Shown here: positions 1-7,851 of the stretch, piece by piece
Numbering within the stretch: position 1 is the first letter of the stretch
Layout: each line of letters opens with the position of its first letter
Assembly: GCF_011682145.1 (NCBI RefSeq)
Contig: NZ_WHJH01000064.1
Coordinates: 1-34,700 of the forward strand
Direction: 5' to 3'
DNA from: Massilia mucilaginosa
Lineage (GTDB): Bacteria > Pseudomonadota > Gammaproteobacteria > Burkholderiales > Burkholderiaceae_D
DNA length: 34,700 nucleotides
The notes under the pieces: generated by a model
Seen by the model: only the letters and a program-made list of their open reading frames with translations
Database searches by the model: none
Told to the model about the DNA's origin: nothing
Made by a program: the position numbers and the translations under genes

Positions 1-842
1 CCCATCAGCGTCTTGAGTTCGATGGAACCGTCTTTCGAGATCAGGCTCAGGTTGAAGATGTACTGGTCCGAAATCGTCGTCGTGCCGCTCATCGACTCGA
101 TCAGCAAGCCTTTGATGGGCGAGTAAAAGCGCAGCAGGCGCGTGCCGTCGACAAAGTCGGCGGCGCCGCCGCCCCCGCCGCCGCCAGCAGGACTGGCACC
201 GGCCTCGGGGGCGGACAGCGCGACCGGATCGATCGCCGCCGGCATGAAGCTCTCAACCGGTACGCTGAAGTCCATCGCCGCCTGCCCGGCCAGCGGGTGC
301 TCGGCGATCGACAGGTTCAGATACTGCGACATATCCTCGCCCAGCGCGCCCGCATCGGGCACGAAGGGCATGTTCGGGATCTTGCCGCCGATCGCATCGC
401 CCAGCGCGCGCGCGTCGGGCACGAACGGCATGTGCGGAATCTGGCCGCCAATCGCATCGCCCAGGGCGCGCGCGTCCGGCACGAAGGGCATGTTCGGAAG
501 CTTGCCGGCGATATCGCCCGCCTGGCCCAACAGCGCTTGCGCCTGGCCGGCGACCTTCATCGCCTGCGCCACTTTGGGATTGGCCTGGGCCGCCAGAGCC
601 GCACCGGCACTGGCCAGGCCGCCCAGTCCGGCGCCGCCTTGCAGGGCCGATGCCGCCTCGATCGCGGCGCCGGCGACAGCGAGCTTCGCGCCGTCGATGC
701 CGGCCACGCCGGCGGCACCCAGCGCCAGGCCGGCGACCGACGCCGCCGACGCCGGCGGCGTGGTGGCAACAGTGGTGTGGGGTTTGAGGCCGTCAAGTGC
801 GTCAGGTTTGCCGGACTTGTTATCTAAGGGTTGAAAAGACAT
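1..842 (-). CDS. vgrG: Type VI secretion VgrG protein, N-terminal part with a long repeat-bearing extension (partial)
   Basis: Reading the minus strand from ATG at 842-840, the frame stays open to the left edge (about 280 residues seen). Residues 230-280 match the start of the gp27-like VgrG domain (FVDGTRLLRFYSP, then LLIESMSGTTTISDQYIFNL), which forms the tip of the type VI secretion spike. It is preceded by about 228 extra residues. These comprise an Ala/Gly-rich stretch (about 34-110), three tandem 20-residue repeats (114-173, core MPFVPDARALGDAIGG), a linker and a run of seven glycines (220-226). Most VgrG proteins begin directly with the gp27 domain, so the extension is unusual. The start is supported by GGGAG eight bases upstream. 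The gene diverges from the RHS gene at 1086, a common pairing. The family call is fairly secure; the role of the extension is unknown. The C-terminal half lies outside the window. Confidence 0.85.
   Translation of the reverse strand, partial: MSFQPLDNKSGKPDALDGLKPHTTVATTPPASAASVAGLALGAAGVAGIDGAKLAVAGAAIEAASALQGGAGLGGLASAGAALAAQANPKVAQAMKVAGQAQALLGQAGDIAGKLPNMPFVPDARALGDAIGGQIPHMPFVPDARALGDAIGGKIPNMPFVPDAGALGEDMSQYLNLSIAEHPLAGQAAMDFSVPVESFMPAAIDPVALSAPEAGASPAGGGGGGGAADFVDGTRLLRFYSPIKGLLIESMSGTTTISDQYIFNLSLISKDGSIELKTLM
324..503 (-). repeat. Three in-frame 60-bp tandem repeats in vgrG
   Basis: Three consecutive 60-bp units (444-503, 384-443, 324-383) each encode 20 residues with the core MPFVPDA-x-ALG. 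The first two differ at only a few residues (K/Q, L/I, N/H); the third diverges in its last five residues. They lie wholly inside the coding frame. They are a protein-level duplication, not a CRISPR array: there are no spacers. Confidence 0.85.
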
Positions 843-1085
843 CGCTGGTACTCCCGCAATTACAAAAGTTGAATCGATCCCCCGGCGACGCCAGGTCCGC
901 GCGCCGCAGCGCCGCCCTCGCCCGCCCTCGTCGCTCGCCTGCCCGGCGGACATGTCGCGCCAGCCAGTGCAAGAAAATGAAGGTTATCGTTTTGGAAAGT
1001 GTGTATACTATCACAAAGAAATTGGTTATTTGATATTTGACATTTTTCCGGTTCATCGACATCCACGCGCCGAAACCCCTCCCGC
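843..1085. promoter_or_regulatory. Divergent intergenic region between vgrG and the RHS gene
   Basis: This 243-bp gap separates the divergent starts of vgrG (842) and the RHS gene (1086). About 971-1050 is markedly AT-rich compared with the GC-rich surroundings and contains TATACT at 1004-1009, so promoters probably lie here. I could not match a convincing -35/-10 pair on either strand. No strong ribosome site precedes the ATG at 1086. Confidence 0.4.
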
Positions 1086-3638
1086 ATGACAACGAATCCC
1101 GATCCAAACAGCTGGCCAAACTTCAACAATCTGTTGCGCCCGATGCGGCGGCGCGAGGCCTCGACTGGCGACCGGGCGAACCCCGGCAGCGACGCGCGCC
1201 CGCGCTGGCTCGGCGACGCCTCGCCGCTGTGTTTACTGGTCGCCAATCCGGTCAACCCCATTTCGGGCTGCAAGATCCTGGCCGGCGACAGTGAGCTCGA
1301 CTTCGCCCTGCCGGCCGCCCTGCCGCTGCGCTGGCAGCGCATCTACAGTTCGGGCCAGCGCAAGACCGGCCTGCTCGGCCAGGGCTGGAGCACGCCCTTG
1401 TCGGACACCTTGCACATCAGCGATGGCCAGCTGATCATTCTCGACCCGTTCCAGCGCGACATCACCTTCGCGCTGCCGCGCGTCGGCGACGCCCTGTATT
1501 CGCTGTCCGAGAAAATCACCCTGGAACGCACCGGCGAACGCAGCTTCGAGCTGATCGACCAGGACGGGCTGCGCAGGCAGTTCGCCATGCTGCCGAGGGC
1601 CTACGACAACGCGGTGCTGGTGGGCATGATCGACGCCAACGACAACCAGATCGGCATCGCCTGGAACGCGCGCCAGTTGCCCGAGACGGTAACCGACAGC
1701 GCCGGGCGCGTCTTCGTGCTCGACTACATAACGCATCGCGGCCAGGTGCGGCTGGGCGGCATCAGCGTGCAGCGCGACGCGGTCGACTATGAAGAGCCGA
1801 CCACCGAGGTGGTGATGCAGTACCAGTACGACGAGCTGGGCAACCTGTTCCAGGTGATCAACCGCGCCGGCGAAGTGACGCGCCAGTTCACCTACATGAA
1901 CCACATCATGGTCGGGCACGCGCAACCGGGCGGGCTGGTGTCGCACTACGAATACGACGAATACGAGTGGACCGGCAAGGTCACCCGCAACTGGACCAAC
2001 ACCGGCATGTCGTGGAATTTCCGCTACCTGACCGGCGAAACCCTGGTCTACGACCACCTCGGCCGCGAAGAGCTGTTCCGCTTCGACAAACGACAGCGCT
2101 TCACCAGCATGATCGACGCGCTCGGCGGCGAAACCGTGCGCCAGCTCGACAACCACGGCAACGTGACCGCCATCGCCGCGCCGGGCGAACGCACGACCCA
2201 CTACCGCTACGACCGGCGCAGCCGCGTGGTGCGGGTGGAAAGCAAGGGTAAAGGCACCGGCATCGTGTACGCCGCCGAGGTCGACAAACCCGCGCTGATG
2301 ACCGATGCGGCCGGCGCCGTCACGGCGCTGCGCTACGACGAGCGCGGCAACCTGCTCAGCATGACCGACGCGCTCGGCCACCGCACCGCCTGGGAGTACG
2401 ACGCGCACGGCTTGCCCTTGACGCTGACGAATCCCGCCAACGGCATCCAGACGCTGGCCTACAACGGCGCGGCGCAGTTGACCGCCTACACCGATTGCTC
2501 GGGCAACAGCACGCACTTCAGCTACGACGTCGATGGCAAGCTGCTGCGCATGACCGATGCGCGGGGCAAGGCGACCGCCTACACCTACGACGCGGCCGGA
2601 CGCCTGATCGCGGCAGTGCAGGCGGACGGCGCCGCCGAGCGCTACGAGTACGACGCACTGGGCCGCCTGCTGGCGCGCACCGACAGCGCCGGCAAGCGTA
2701 CCAGCCGGGTGCTCGATGTGGACGGCAAGCCGCTCAGGCGCATCGATGCGCATGGTGGCGTGCGCGAGTACCGTTACGACGCCGCGCGCCGCCTGGCCGA
2801 ACTGATCGACGAACATGGCGCCACGCAGCGCTTCGTCTACGACGCGCTCGACCGCGTGATCGAAGAGACCGGCGTCGACGCGCGCCAGACCCGCTATCGC
2901 TACGACGCCAGCGGGCTGCTGGCCGCGAAAGAAGAACACCACAGCGGCGTGCGCACCGACACCACCTATACGCGCGACAGCGCCGGGCAGGTCATCGACA
3001 TGTTCATCGTCCGCACGGCCGGCGAGGCCGGGGCGGAACAGTCGCGCCTGCGCTTCACCTACGACGACCTGGGCCGGCTGACGCACGCCATCACTGCCGA
3101 TGCCATCGTCTCCCTGGAATACGATGCCATGGGGCGGCTGGTGTCCGAGCAGGCCGACAGCGCTGGCGAAACGACGCTGCTGCGCCATGCGTACGATCAG
3201 CTGGGCAAGCGAATCCGGACCACGCGGCCGGACCGGTGCGTGCTCGACAAGCTGTCCGCCGGCGCCGGGCATCCGCACCCTATCCATCACGTTGGCAAGG
3301 TCATCGCCGAGATCGAACGCGACCGCGTGTACCGCCCGGCCGGCCGCACCCAGGGCGCGCTGACCAGCCGCTTCCGCTACGATCCCATGCGGCGCATGCT
3401 GCCGCAGGTGGCGGGCCAGCTGCTGGTGGGTGAAGGCGCCGTGCCGGTCGTCGCCGGCAGGAGCGAGTACGACGAGAGCGGCAATCTGCTGTCGCTCGAC
3501 GCCAGGCGGCAACTGTCCAAAGGCATCCGCCTGTATCAATTCGGCGAACTCAGTTGCGTGCAGATTGCTGCGTGCGGCGACGATGGGGAAGTCTCCATGG
3601 CGCTCGAACAGATCAAACGCAGCAGCGGCATTGTTTAA
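1086..3638 (+). CDS. RHS/YD-repeat protein, truncated before the toxin tip
   Basis: This 850-residue protein has an RHS N-terminal region (NPVNPISGCKILAGDSELDF at about 54-73, then a QGWSTP motif) followed by many YD repeats of the YDxxGRL type (about 240-740). Such proteins form a shell that carries a variable C-terminal toxin, often delivered by VgrG; the divergent vgrG fits this. Around residues 705-765 the usual RHS segment ending in IERDxxxR..RTQGALTSRFRYDP is recognisable but partly degenerate. The chain then stops about 80 residues later in non-repetitive sequence ending RSSGIV. The last YD repeats, the DPxGxxGG-type core end and any toxin domain are absent; complete members are usually well over 1300 residues. 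No PAAR or transmembrane domain is seen. I did not find the missing part in another frame downstream, so this looks like a decayed or recombined RHS gene. Confidence 0.85.
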   Translation: MTTNPDPNSWPNFNNLLRPMRRREASTGDRANPGSDARPRWLGDASPLCLLVANPVNPISGCKILAGDSELDFALPAALPLRWQRIYSSGQRKTGLLGQGWSTPLSDTLHISDGQLIILDPFQRDITFALPRVGDALYSLSEKITLERTGERSFELIDQDGLRRQFAMLPRAYDNAVLVGMIDANDNQIGIAWNARQLPETVTDSAGRVFVLDYITHRGQVRLGGISVQRDAVDYEEPTTEVVMQYQYDELGNLFQVINRAGEVTRQFTYMNHIMVGHAQPGGLVSHYEYDEYEWTGKVTRNWTNTGMSWNFRYLTGETLVYDHLGREELFRFDKRQRFTSMIDALGGETVRQLDNHGNVTAIAAPGERTTHYRYDRRSRVVRVESKGKGTGIVYAAEVDKPALMTDAAGAVTALRYDERGNLLSMTDALGHRTAWEYDAHGLPLTLTNPANGIQTLAYNGAAQLTAYTDCSGNSTHFSYDVDGKLLRMTDARGKATAYTYDAAGRLIAAVQADGAAERYEYDALGRLLARTDSAGKRTSRVLDVDGKPLRRIDAHGGVREYRYDAARRLAELIDEHGATQRFVYDALDRVIEETGVDARQTRYRYDASGLLAAKEEHHSGVRTDTTYTRDSAGQVIDMFIVRTAGEAGAEQSRLRFTYDDLGRLTHAITADAIVSLEYDAMGRLVSEQADSAGETTLLRHAYDQLGKRIRTTRPDRCVLDKLSAGAGHPHPIHHVGKVIAEIERDRVYRPAGRTQGALTSRFRYDPMRRMLPQVAGQLLVGEGAVPVVAGRSEYDESGNLLSLDARRQLSKGIRLYQFGELSCVQIAACGDDGEVSMALEQIKRSSGIV

Positions 3639-3705
3639 CCGGCTACCACGTCAGCATCCACCTGGCGCCGGCGCGCTGAATGTCGGTTGCATAAGGATCC
3701 TGTTC

Positions 3706-3738
3706 ATGCGTCAATTCACCGAGCAAGCGATTCCATGA
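3706..3738 (+). CDS. Possible 10-residue leader ORF coupled to the pentapeptide-repeat gene
   Basis: AAGGAT lies about seven bases before ATG 3706, which opens a 10-codon frame (MRQFTEQAIP). Its TGA stop (3736-3738) overlaps the ATG of the next gene (3735-3737) as ATGA. The downstream gene itself has no good ribosome site. The arrangement would suit translational coupling. A frame this short can arise by chance, so confidence is low. Confidence 0.3.
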   Translation: MRQFTEQAIP

Positions 3739-4217
3739 TCACCGTTCGTTGCGAAACAGGGTGCGATGTGCACATCGACGCCGAGTCCCTGGCCGGCGCC
3801 TCGTTTGCCGGCTTCGAGCTGCACCGCGCCCTGCTGGCCGGGGCGGATCTTCAAGGGGCTGATTTTTCCGGCGCAGGACTGCGATCCGCGTATGCCATCG
3901 GGGCCGATTTTTCCCGCTGCCTGTTTCAGCGCGCCATTCTCGCCGCGTGCGAGGCCTCGCAAGCGAACTTTTCGCATGCCGACCTGACGCAAGCCATGAT
4001 GCGCAGCGGCGTTTTTGACGGTGCGAATTTCAGCGGTGCGAATGTGCGCCATGCCGCCGTCGACGGTGCACGCTTTTCAGGTGCGGTATTCTGCGGTGCC
4101 AGCCTTGCGCAATGCGAGGGACTCGATACTGCCGACCTGTCGGGCGCCGTCTACGACCGTTGCACCACCTGGCCTCGAGATCTCGATCCCGAGGCACGCG
4201 GCATGGTCTGCGTATAA
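3735..4217 (+). CDS. Pentapeptide-repeat protein
   Basis: This 160-residue protein is built mostly of A(D/N)FSxAxL-type pentapeptides (about 16-140), for example GADLQGADFSGAGL and ANFSGANVRHAAV. They would fold into a right-handed quadrilateral beta-helix. It ends with a short cap containing TTWPRDLDP. The family has varied roles (gyrase protection, adaptor or immunity-like functions), and nothing here singles one out. A longer start at TTG 3687 is possible but has no ribosome site. ATG 3735 overlaps the stop of a 10-codon frame with a better ribosome site. The gene follows the truncated RHS gene by about 95 bp on the same strand and is less GC-rich than its neighbours, consistent with insertion into a toxin/immunity island. 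The repeat fold is clear; the function is unknown. Confidence 0.75.
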   Translation: MITVRCETGCDVHIDAESLAGASFAGFELHRALLAGADLQGADFSGAGLRSAYAIGADFSRCLFQRAILAACEASQANFSHADLTQAMMRSGVFDGANFSGANVRHAAVDGARFSGAVFCGASLAQCEGLDTADLSGAVYDRCTTWPRDLDPEARGMVCV

Positions 4218-4248
4218 TCCGCAGCGCGGACCAACGTAAAGAGAACCC

Positions 4249-4773
4249 ATGCTGACAATCGACCTCGATTCCCGCCCTTCCCACCCCTTGGTGGAGGCTA
4301 ACTGGAAGCAATTCCGCATGCCTTGCGTCTGCGGCATCCTCACCGGCGATGGCACGGTCCTGCTCATGGAAGAGCGTTCGGACTATCACGAAGGCAATTA
4401 CCGCTGCCAGACCTGGCCGGTGTGCGAAACGACGATCGACAGCCTGTGCGAATACGGCATGGAATTCGTCGACTTGACCGACTATGTCAGGCAGCCGCCG
4501 ATTCCCGGCACGAATGCGCGCGCCGTGTGCGGCGAAGGTTCCATGGGAGGCGACGGCTTTGTCGCCGTCGTCAACGACCATGGATTGGTCTGGGCGATCT
4601 TTTTCACCGCCTCCAACCCGTTTTACGAGGTCAACGTCGTCGGTGACTGTGTGGAAGCCATGAGTACCCACGGCGTCCTGTGGCGCTTCCCGATTTACCG
4701 GCCGTGGGATATCGCGTTGACCTACACAATCGATTGGCGCCAGGTTCGCCCGGCAGATCCACCGATCTCTTGA
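4249..4773 (+). CDS. Uncharacterised 174-residue protein in the RHS island
   Basis: The frame starts at ATG 4249 behind AAAGAGA and follows the pentapeptide gene by 31 bp; a TATAAT hexamer at 4213-4218 lies just upstream but lacks a clear -35. The protein is soluble-looking, with no signal peptide or membrane segment. It contains a central Gly-rich stretch (GEGSMGGDGFVAVVNDHG, about 102-119) and ends with an aromatic strand-like region around WRFPIYRPWDIALTY. I do not recognise the family. Its size, position after an RHS gene and before a SUFU protein, and same orientation make an immunity or accessory role plausible, but this is contextual inference only. Codon use fits a real gene and there is no competing frame of comparable quality. 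Confidence 0.65.
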   Translation: MLTIDLDSRPSHPLVEANWKQFRMPCVCGILTGDGTVLLMEERSDYHEGNYRCQTWPVCETTIDSLCEYGMEFVDLTDYVRQPPIPGTNARAVCGEGSMGGDGFVAVVNDHGLVWAIFFTASNPFYEVNVVGDCVEAMSTHGVLWRFPIYRPWDIALTYTIDWRQVRPADPPIS

Positions 4774-4861
4774 GGAAGCATGCGCATCGGCCAGGCCGGC
4801 ATCGACGTTTGCGCGCCCGCGTTGTATAGTCCGATTATCTTCATTTCCAGAAAAGCGATCC

Positions 4862-5521
4862 ATGGACGAGAAATCAGACATCCTGTATGGCGTTGCCGAA
4901 GCCAATGACGAGACCCTTCCCGCCATGCGCCTGCGCGCCATGGCCAGCGAACTGGGCGAACCGGATCACATGGATCTGGACGACGATACCGCCTTGCGCG
5001 TCAATATCTATGCATTCGGCCGCAACTTTGTCGAGGAATGCGACATCGACGCCGAAGACCAGGAAGGCTATGTGCTGGTCACCTCGGGCATGAGCGACCG
5101 TCTGATGACCGGCCCGCTCGATACCGATGTGGACGACACCCTGGCGACGGAACTGGTGTGGAATGTACCGAATCTTAATCCCGCCTATTTCGCCACCTTG
5201 CGCTGGCTGGCAAAGCTGCCGGAAATCGACCGCACCTGGTTCGGCCAGGGTCACACGGTGCCGATGCCGATGCCGCCGCTGGAAGGCTGCCCGTTCAAGA
5301 CCTTCCTGTTCCTGCCGCCGATCATCCGCACCGACCGCGAACTGTTCGATCACATCGAACACGACGGTCATGCGATCGGAACCCTGTGCGTGCATCTGAT
5401 TTCGGACAGCGAATATGCCCTGATCCGCAACAGCGAGGAAGGCCTCGGCGAGTTTCTCGATCTGCTCGATGATAACGACCATCCGCACGTATTCGATCCC
5501 GTGCGGCGACCGTACGTGTAA
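4862..5521 (+). CDS. SUFU (suppressor of fused) domain protein, probable immunity protein
   Basis: The 219-residue acidic, soluble protein shows the layout of bacterial SUFU-domain proteins. It has a YVLVTSGMSD strand-turn near 71-80, then ATELVWNVPNLN (about 95-106) and FKTFLFLPPI (about 145-154). A late segment, HLISDSEYALIRNSEEG, precedes a C-terminal FDPVRRPYV. In bacteria this domain is repeatedly found beside polymorphic toxins and is thought to act as an immunity protein binding the toxin. The truncated RHS gene 1.2 kb upstream fits that setting, although no toxin remains. A weak purine-rich ribosome site precedes ATG 4862. The next gene starts 21 bp downstream on the same strand, so the two are probably cotranscribed. 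Confidence 0.7.
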   Translation: MDEKSDILYGVAEANDETLPAMRLRAMASELGEPDHMDLDDDTALRVNIYAFGRNFVEECDIDAEDQEGYVLVTSGMSDRLMTGPLDTDVDDTLATELVWNVPNLNPAYFATLRWLAKLPEIDRTWFGQGHTVPMPMPPLEGCPFKTFLFLPPIIRTDRELFDHIEHDGHAIGTLCVHLISDSEYALIRNSEEGLGEFLDLLDDNDHPHVFDPVRRPYV

Positions 5522-5542
5522 GCGCGACGACGGCGGCACTGC

Positions 5543-6388
5543 ATGCGCAAGCTGATGAAGCTCCAGTGGCACGATCTGCGCAATCAGTTGCTGCTGCTCG
5601 ACGACGGCGCCGGGCCGGAAGCCATTTTCCGCACTCTCGTCGCCGGATTCAGGAAATACCGGACGCAATTTTGCAGCGAACCATTTTCCCACCTGCGTTT
5701 CGCGCGCTATTTCAGCATGCAAGCGGCCGATTACCCGGTGGCGCAATCGACGATGCGCGATGGCGAATTCCGCTATTTCAAGAAGTGCATCCAGCGCTAC
5801 GAAGTCCGGGAAGATCTGTATTCCATCATGGCGCTGCTGTGCGAGACCATGGAACGCCTGGTCACGGTGCGCATCGAACAGTGTTGCCCCAGATGTCATC
5901 ACGACGATTTCGCCACCTGCAAGGCGCTCGCCTCCGGCGAGCTGGTGATGCAGTGCGCGGTGTGCTTCCATGTGCAAGCCCGCCACGGCGCGGCATTCGT
6001 GGGTGGCGCGCTCACCTTTGCCAGCGCGGCCGACCTGCGCCTGCCTGGCCGCCCGCCGGCGCCAAGCCTGCCCCTGCCGGCGCAGCTGTCGCCCCGCCTG
6101 CGCGTCGATGCCGGCCAGATGGTCGATTACAACCTCGTTGTGCTGTCGTACCGCGATGCCGACACCGATTCCGCCGGCCTTCTCCACAACTTCTATCGCG
6201 GCATGCCGGTTGCCATCTTCGATGACGATACCGACGAGCAAGGCCAGCCCGGCCATGTCATCGCCGACGGCTACGTGGAGCCGGTGAGCACCCCACCGCC
6301 GTGGGCCCCGGGCGCCAGATGGCTGTGCCGCATCGACAAGGCCGGGATGCGCCGCGTATCCACACCCGCGGCGGGTCAGGACTCCTAG
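5543..6388 (+). CDS. Uncharacterised protein with a zinc-ribbon-like four-cysteine motif
   Basis: The 281-residue protein lies 21 bp after the SUFU gene. Its central part carries CPRC (115-118) and CAVC (138-141) separated by 19 residues, the spacing of a zinc ribbon. The N-terminal half (1-110) is predicted helical with several aromatic residues. The C-terminal third is Pro-rich and ends with WLCRIDKAGMRRVSTP. No signal peptide or membrane segment is seen. I do not recognise the family. Close spacing suggests an operon with the SUFU gene, and by context a toxin/immunity accessory role. The start is uncertain: ATG 5543 has no clear ribosome site and ATG 5555 is an alternative. The gene ends seven bases before the stop of the convergent ppiC gene. 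Confidence 0.6.
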   Translation: MRKLMKLQWHDLRNQLLLLDDGAGPEAIFRTLVAGFRKYRTQFCSEPFSHLRFARYFSMQAADYPVAQSTMRDGEFRYFKKCIQRYEVREDLYSIMALLCETMERLVTVRIEQCCPRCHHDDFATCKALASGELVMQCAVCFHVQARHGAAFVGGALTFASAADLRLPGRPPAPSLPLPAQLSPRLRVDAGQMVDYNLVVLSYRDADTDSAGLLHNFYRGMPVAIFDDDTDEQGQPGHVIADGYVEPVSTPPPWAPGARWLCRIDKAGMRRVSTPAAGQDS

Positions 6389-6395
6389 CCAGCCC

Positions 6396-7142
6396 CTACT
6401 GCACCAGCGGGCTGTCGGCCCCTTCCATGCTCATGCCTTCGATGTTCGCCTGTCCCACCAGGATATGCAGGTATTGATGGGTCGCGCGCTGGCTCGACTG
6501 GCGGTCGAGATAGGCCGCGATCTCGCTTTTCACCGCCTCGAACGGCAACAGGCGCCCCGCCACCCGCCGCAGCACCTGCACGATATGCAGGCCGAAGCGG
6601 GTTTCCAGCAAGCGTACGGCCAGTTCGCCTTCGCCCAGCCGGAACACAAGTTGCTCGAACTCCGGCACGCTTTGTCCGCGCGACAATTGCCCCAGGCTGC
6701 CGCCCACCTTGCCCGAACTGCAGTTCGAATACTGCGCCGCCAGCTCGCCGAAGCGCTCCGGATGCGCCAGCAACTCTTCCAGCACCGCCTCGCCAGTGGC
6801 GCGCAGCAATTCCAGCGGCGCCCCCGGCGTCACCTGGAACAGGATATGGCGCGCCTCGACCATCTCGCCGCTGGTGTAACGCTGGGCATTGTTGCGATAC
6901 CACGTCATGCAGGCAGCCTCGTCGGCTTTCGGCACCTTGACCTGCAGCGCCAGCAGCGCCTCGATGCGGGCGTCGTCGTCGCCCCCGGTCATGCCCAGTT
7001 CATCGGCCTGTTGCAGCAGCAAGGTGCGCAGCACCAGTTCATGCACCGCTTCCTTGAGCGGATTGCCCGCCTCCTGATGATGCGGCAATTCGCGTTCGAT
7101 CGCCACGTCGTCGATCTCCACGCCATTCACAGAAATACCCAT
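6396..7142 (-). CDS. Parvulin-type peptidyl-prolyl isomerase of the nar operon
   Basis: This 248-residue protein has a helical N-terminal region and a parvulin (rotamase) domain at about 96-200. The domain contains EARHILFQV, an FGELAAQYSNCSSG stretch, GGSLGQLSRGQ and FGLHIVQVLRR. Parvulins isomerise prolyl bonds. There is no signal peptide, so it should act in the cytoplasm, probably on folding or assembly of the nitrate reductase. It is the last gene of narGHJI-ppiC, 15 bp after narI. Of two in-frame ATGs I chose 7142, because GGGGAG lies seven bases before it but only one base before ATG 7148. A parvulin after narI is a recurring arrangement in beta- and gammaproteobacteria; NifM-like proteins are related. 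The family is sure; the client is inferred. Confidence 0.85.
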   Translation of the reverse strand: MGISVNGVEIDDVAIERELPHHQEAGNPLKEAVHELVLRTLLLQQADELGMTGGDDDARIEALLALQVKVPKADEAACMTWYRNNAQRYTSGEMVEARHILFQVTPGAPLELLRATGEAVLEELLAHPERFGELAAQYSNCSSGKVGGSLGQLSRGQSVPEFEQLVFRLGEGELAVRLLETRFGLHIVQVLRRVAGRLLPFEAVKSEIAAYLDRQSSQRATHQYLHILVGQANIEGMSMEGADSPLVQ

Positions 7143-7157
7143 GATCATTCTCCCCGA

Positions 7158-7841
7158 TTAACGGCTACGCACCAGCTGATAAGCGCGGCCAAGATACGTC
7201 AGCGCGCCGAAACCGCTCCACACGTGCACCAGGCGGGTGAACGGGAAGATGACGAACAGCGACATGCCCATGAACAGATGCAGCTTGAACAGCAGCGGCG
7301 CGTCCAGGATGAAGCCGGCCGCATCGGCGCGGAAGGTCACGATATGTTGCGCCCAGTTCATCAGCAGCACCATCGTGTGCCCGTCCATGTGGCCGGCCGA
7401 CACGTAGATCGACGACAGTCCCAGCAGCAAGGTGGCCAGGATCCACAGCAGCACAATCTTGTCCTTGAAGGTGGTGGCCTTGCGCAGGCGCTCGTTGGCA
7501 AAGCGGCGTGCCAGCAGCAGCACGATGCCCACCAGGCACATGGTGCCCATCACGCCGCCGGCCACCATCGCCACCAGCTGCTTGAGGCCGTGGCTCACGC
7601 CCAGCGTATCCCACACCCACACCGGCGTCAGCAGGCCCGCCATGTGGCCGAAGAACAGGCCGATAATGCCGATGTGGAACAAGATGCTCCCCATCCGCAA
7701 GCTGCCCTGATGCAGCACCTGGGTCGATTCCGACTTCCACGTGTACTGCTCGCGGTCGAAACGGATCAGGCTGCCGAGCAGGAAGATCGCCAGCGCGATG
7801 TACGGATAAATTCCGAACAGAAATTGATGCAGGTAGTCCAT
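7158..7841 (-). CDS. narI: Respiratory nitrate reductase gamma subunit, cytochrome b (NarI)
   Basis: NarI (227 residues) anchors the nitrate reductase in the inner membrane, oxidises quinol at the periplasmic side and passes electrons through two b haems to NarH. Five hydrophobic segments are visible. The haem ligands match Escherichia coli NarI almost position for position: His56 and His66 in the N-terminal half, His188 and His206 in the C-terminal half. The start at 7841 is fixed by AAAGGAGG four bases upstream. A longer frame upstream overlaps narJ and is not credible. The narJ stop lies about ten bases before the start, so translation is probably coupled. It is the fourth gene of narGHJI-ppiC. 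Confidence 0.97.
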   Translation of the reverse strand: MDYLHQFLFGIYPYIALAIFLLGSLIRFDREQYTWKSESTQVLHQGSLRMGSILFHIGIIGLFFGHMAGLLTPVWVWDTLGVSHGLKQLVAMVAGGVMGTMCLVGIVLLLARRFANERLRKATTFKDKIVLLWILATLLLGLSSIYVSAGHMDGHTMVLLMNWAQHIVTFRADAAGFILDAPLLFKLHLFMGMSLFVIFPFTRLVHVWSGFGALTYLGRAYQLVRSR

Positions 7842-7851
7842 GATGCCTCCT

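Noticed and set aside
324-503. CRISPR-like array (three 60-bp units)
   Set aside because: Units are contiguous and in frame within vgrG, with no spacers.
142-834. Plus-strand open frames of 230 and 176 residues across the left end
   Set aside because: They are shadows of vgrG on the minus strand, which has a VgrG domain, a ribosome site and sensible repeats; the plus-strand proteins are low-complexity Pro/Ala/Arg-rich.
1233-3539. Minus-strand open frame of 768 residues opposite the RHS gene
   Set aside because: The opposite frame of a GC-rich gene; the RHS protein on the plus strand has clear YD repeats, while this product has no recognisable features.
3500-3740. Continuation of the RHS core or toxin in another frame after 3638
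   Set aside because: Translations of the other frames show no YD repeats, no DPxGxxGG-type motif and no toxin-like domain, so a simple single frameshift does not restore the protein.
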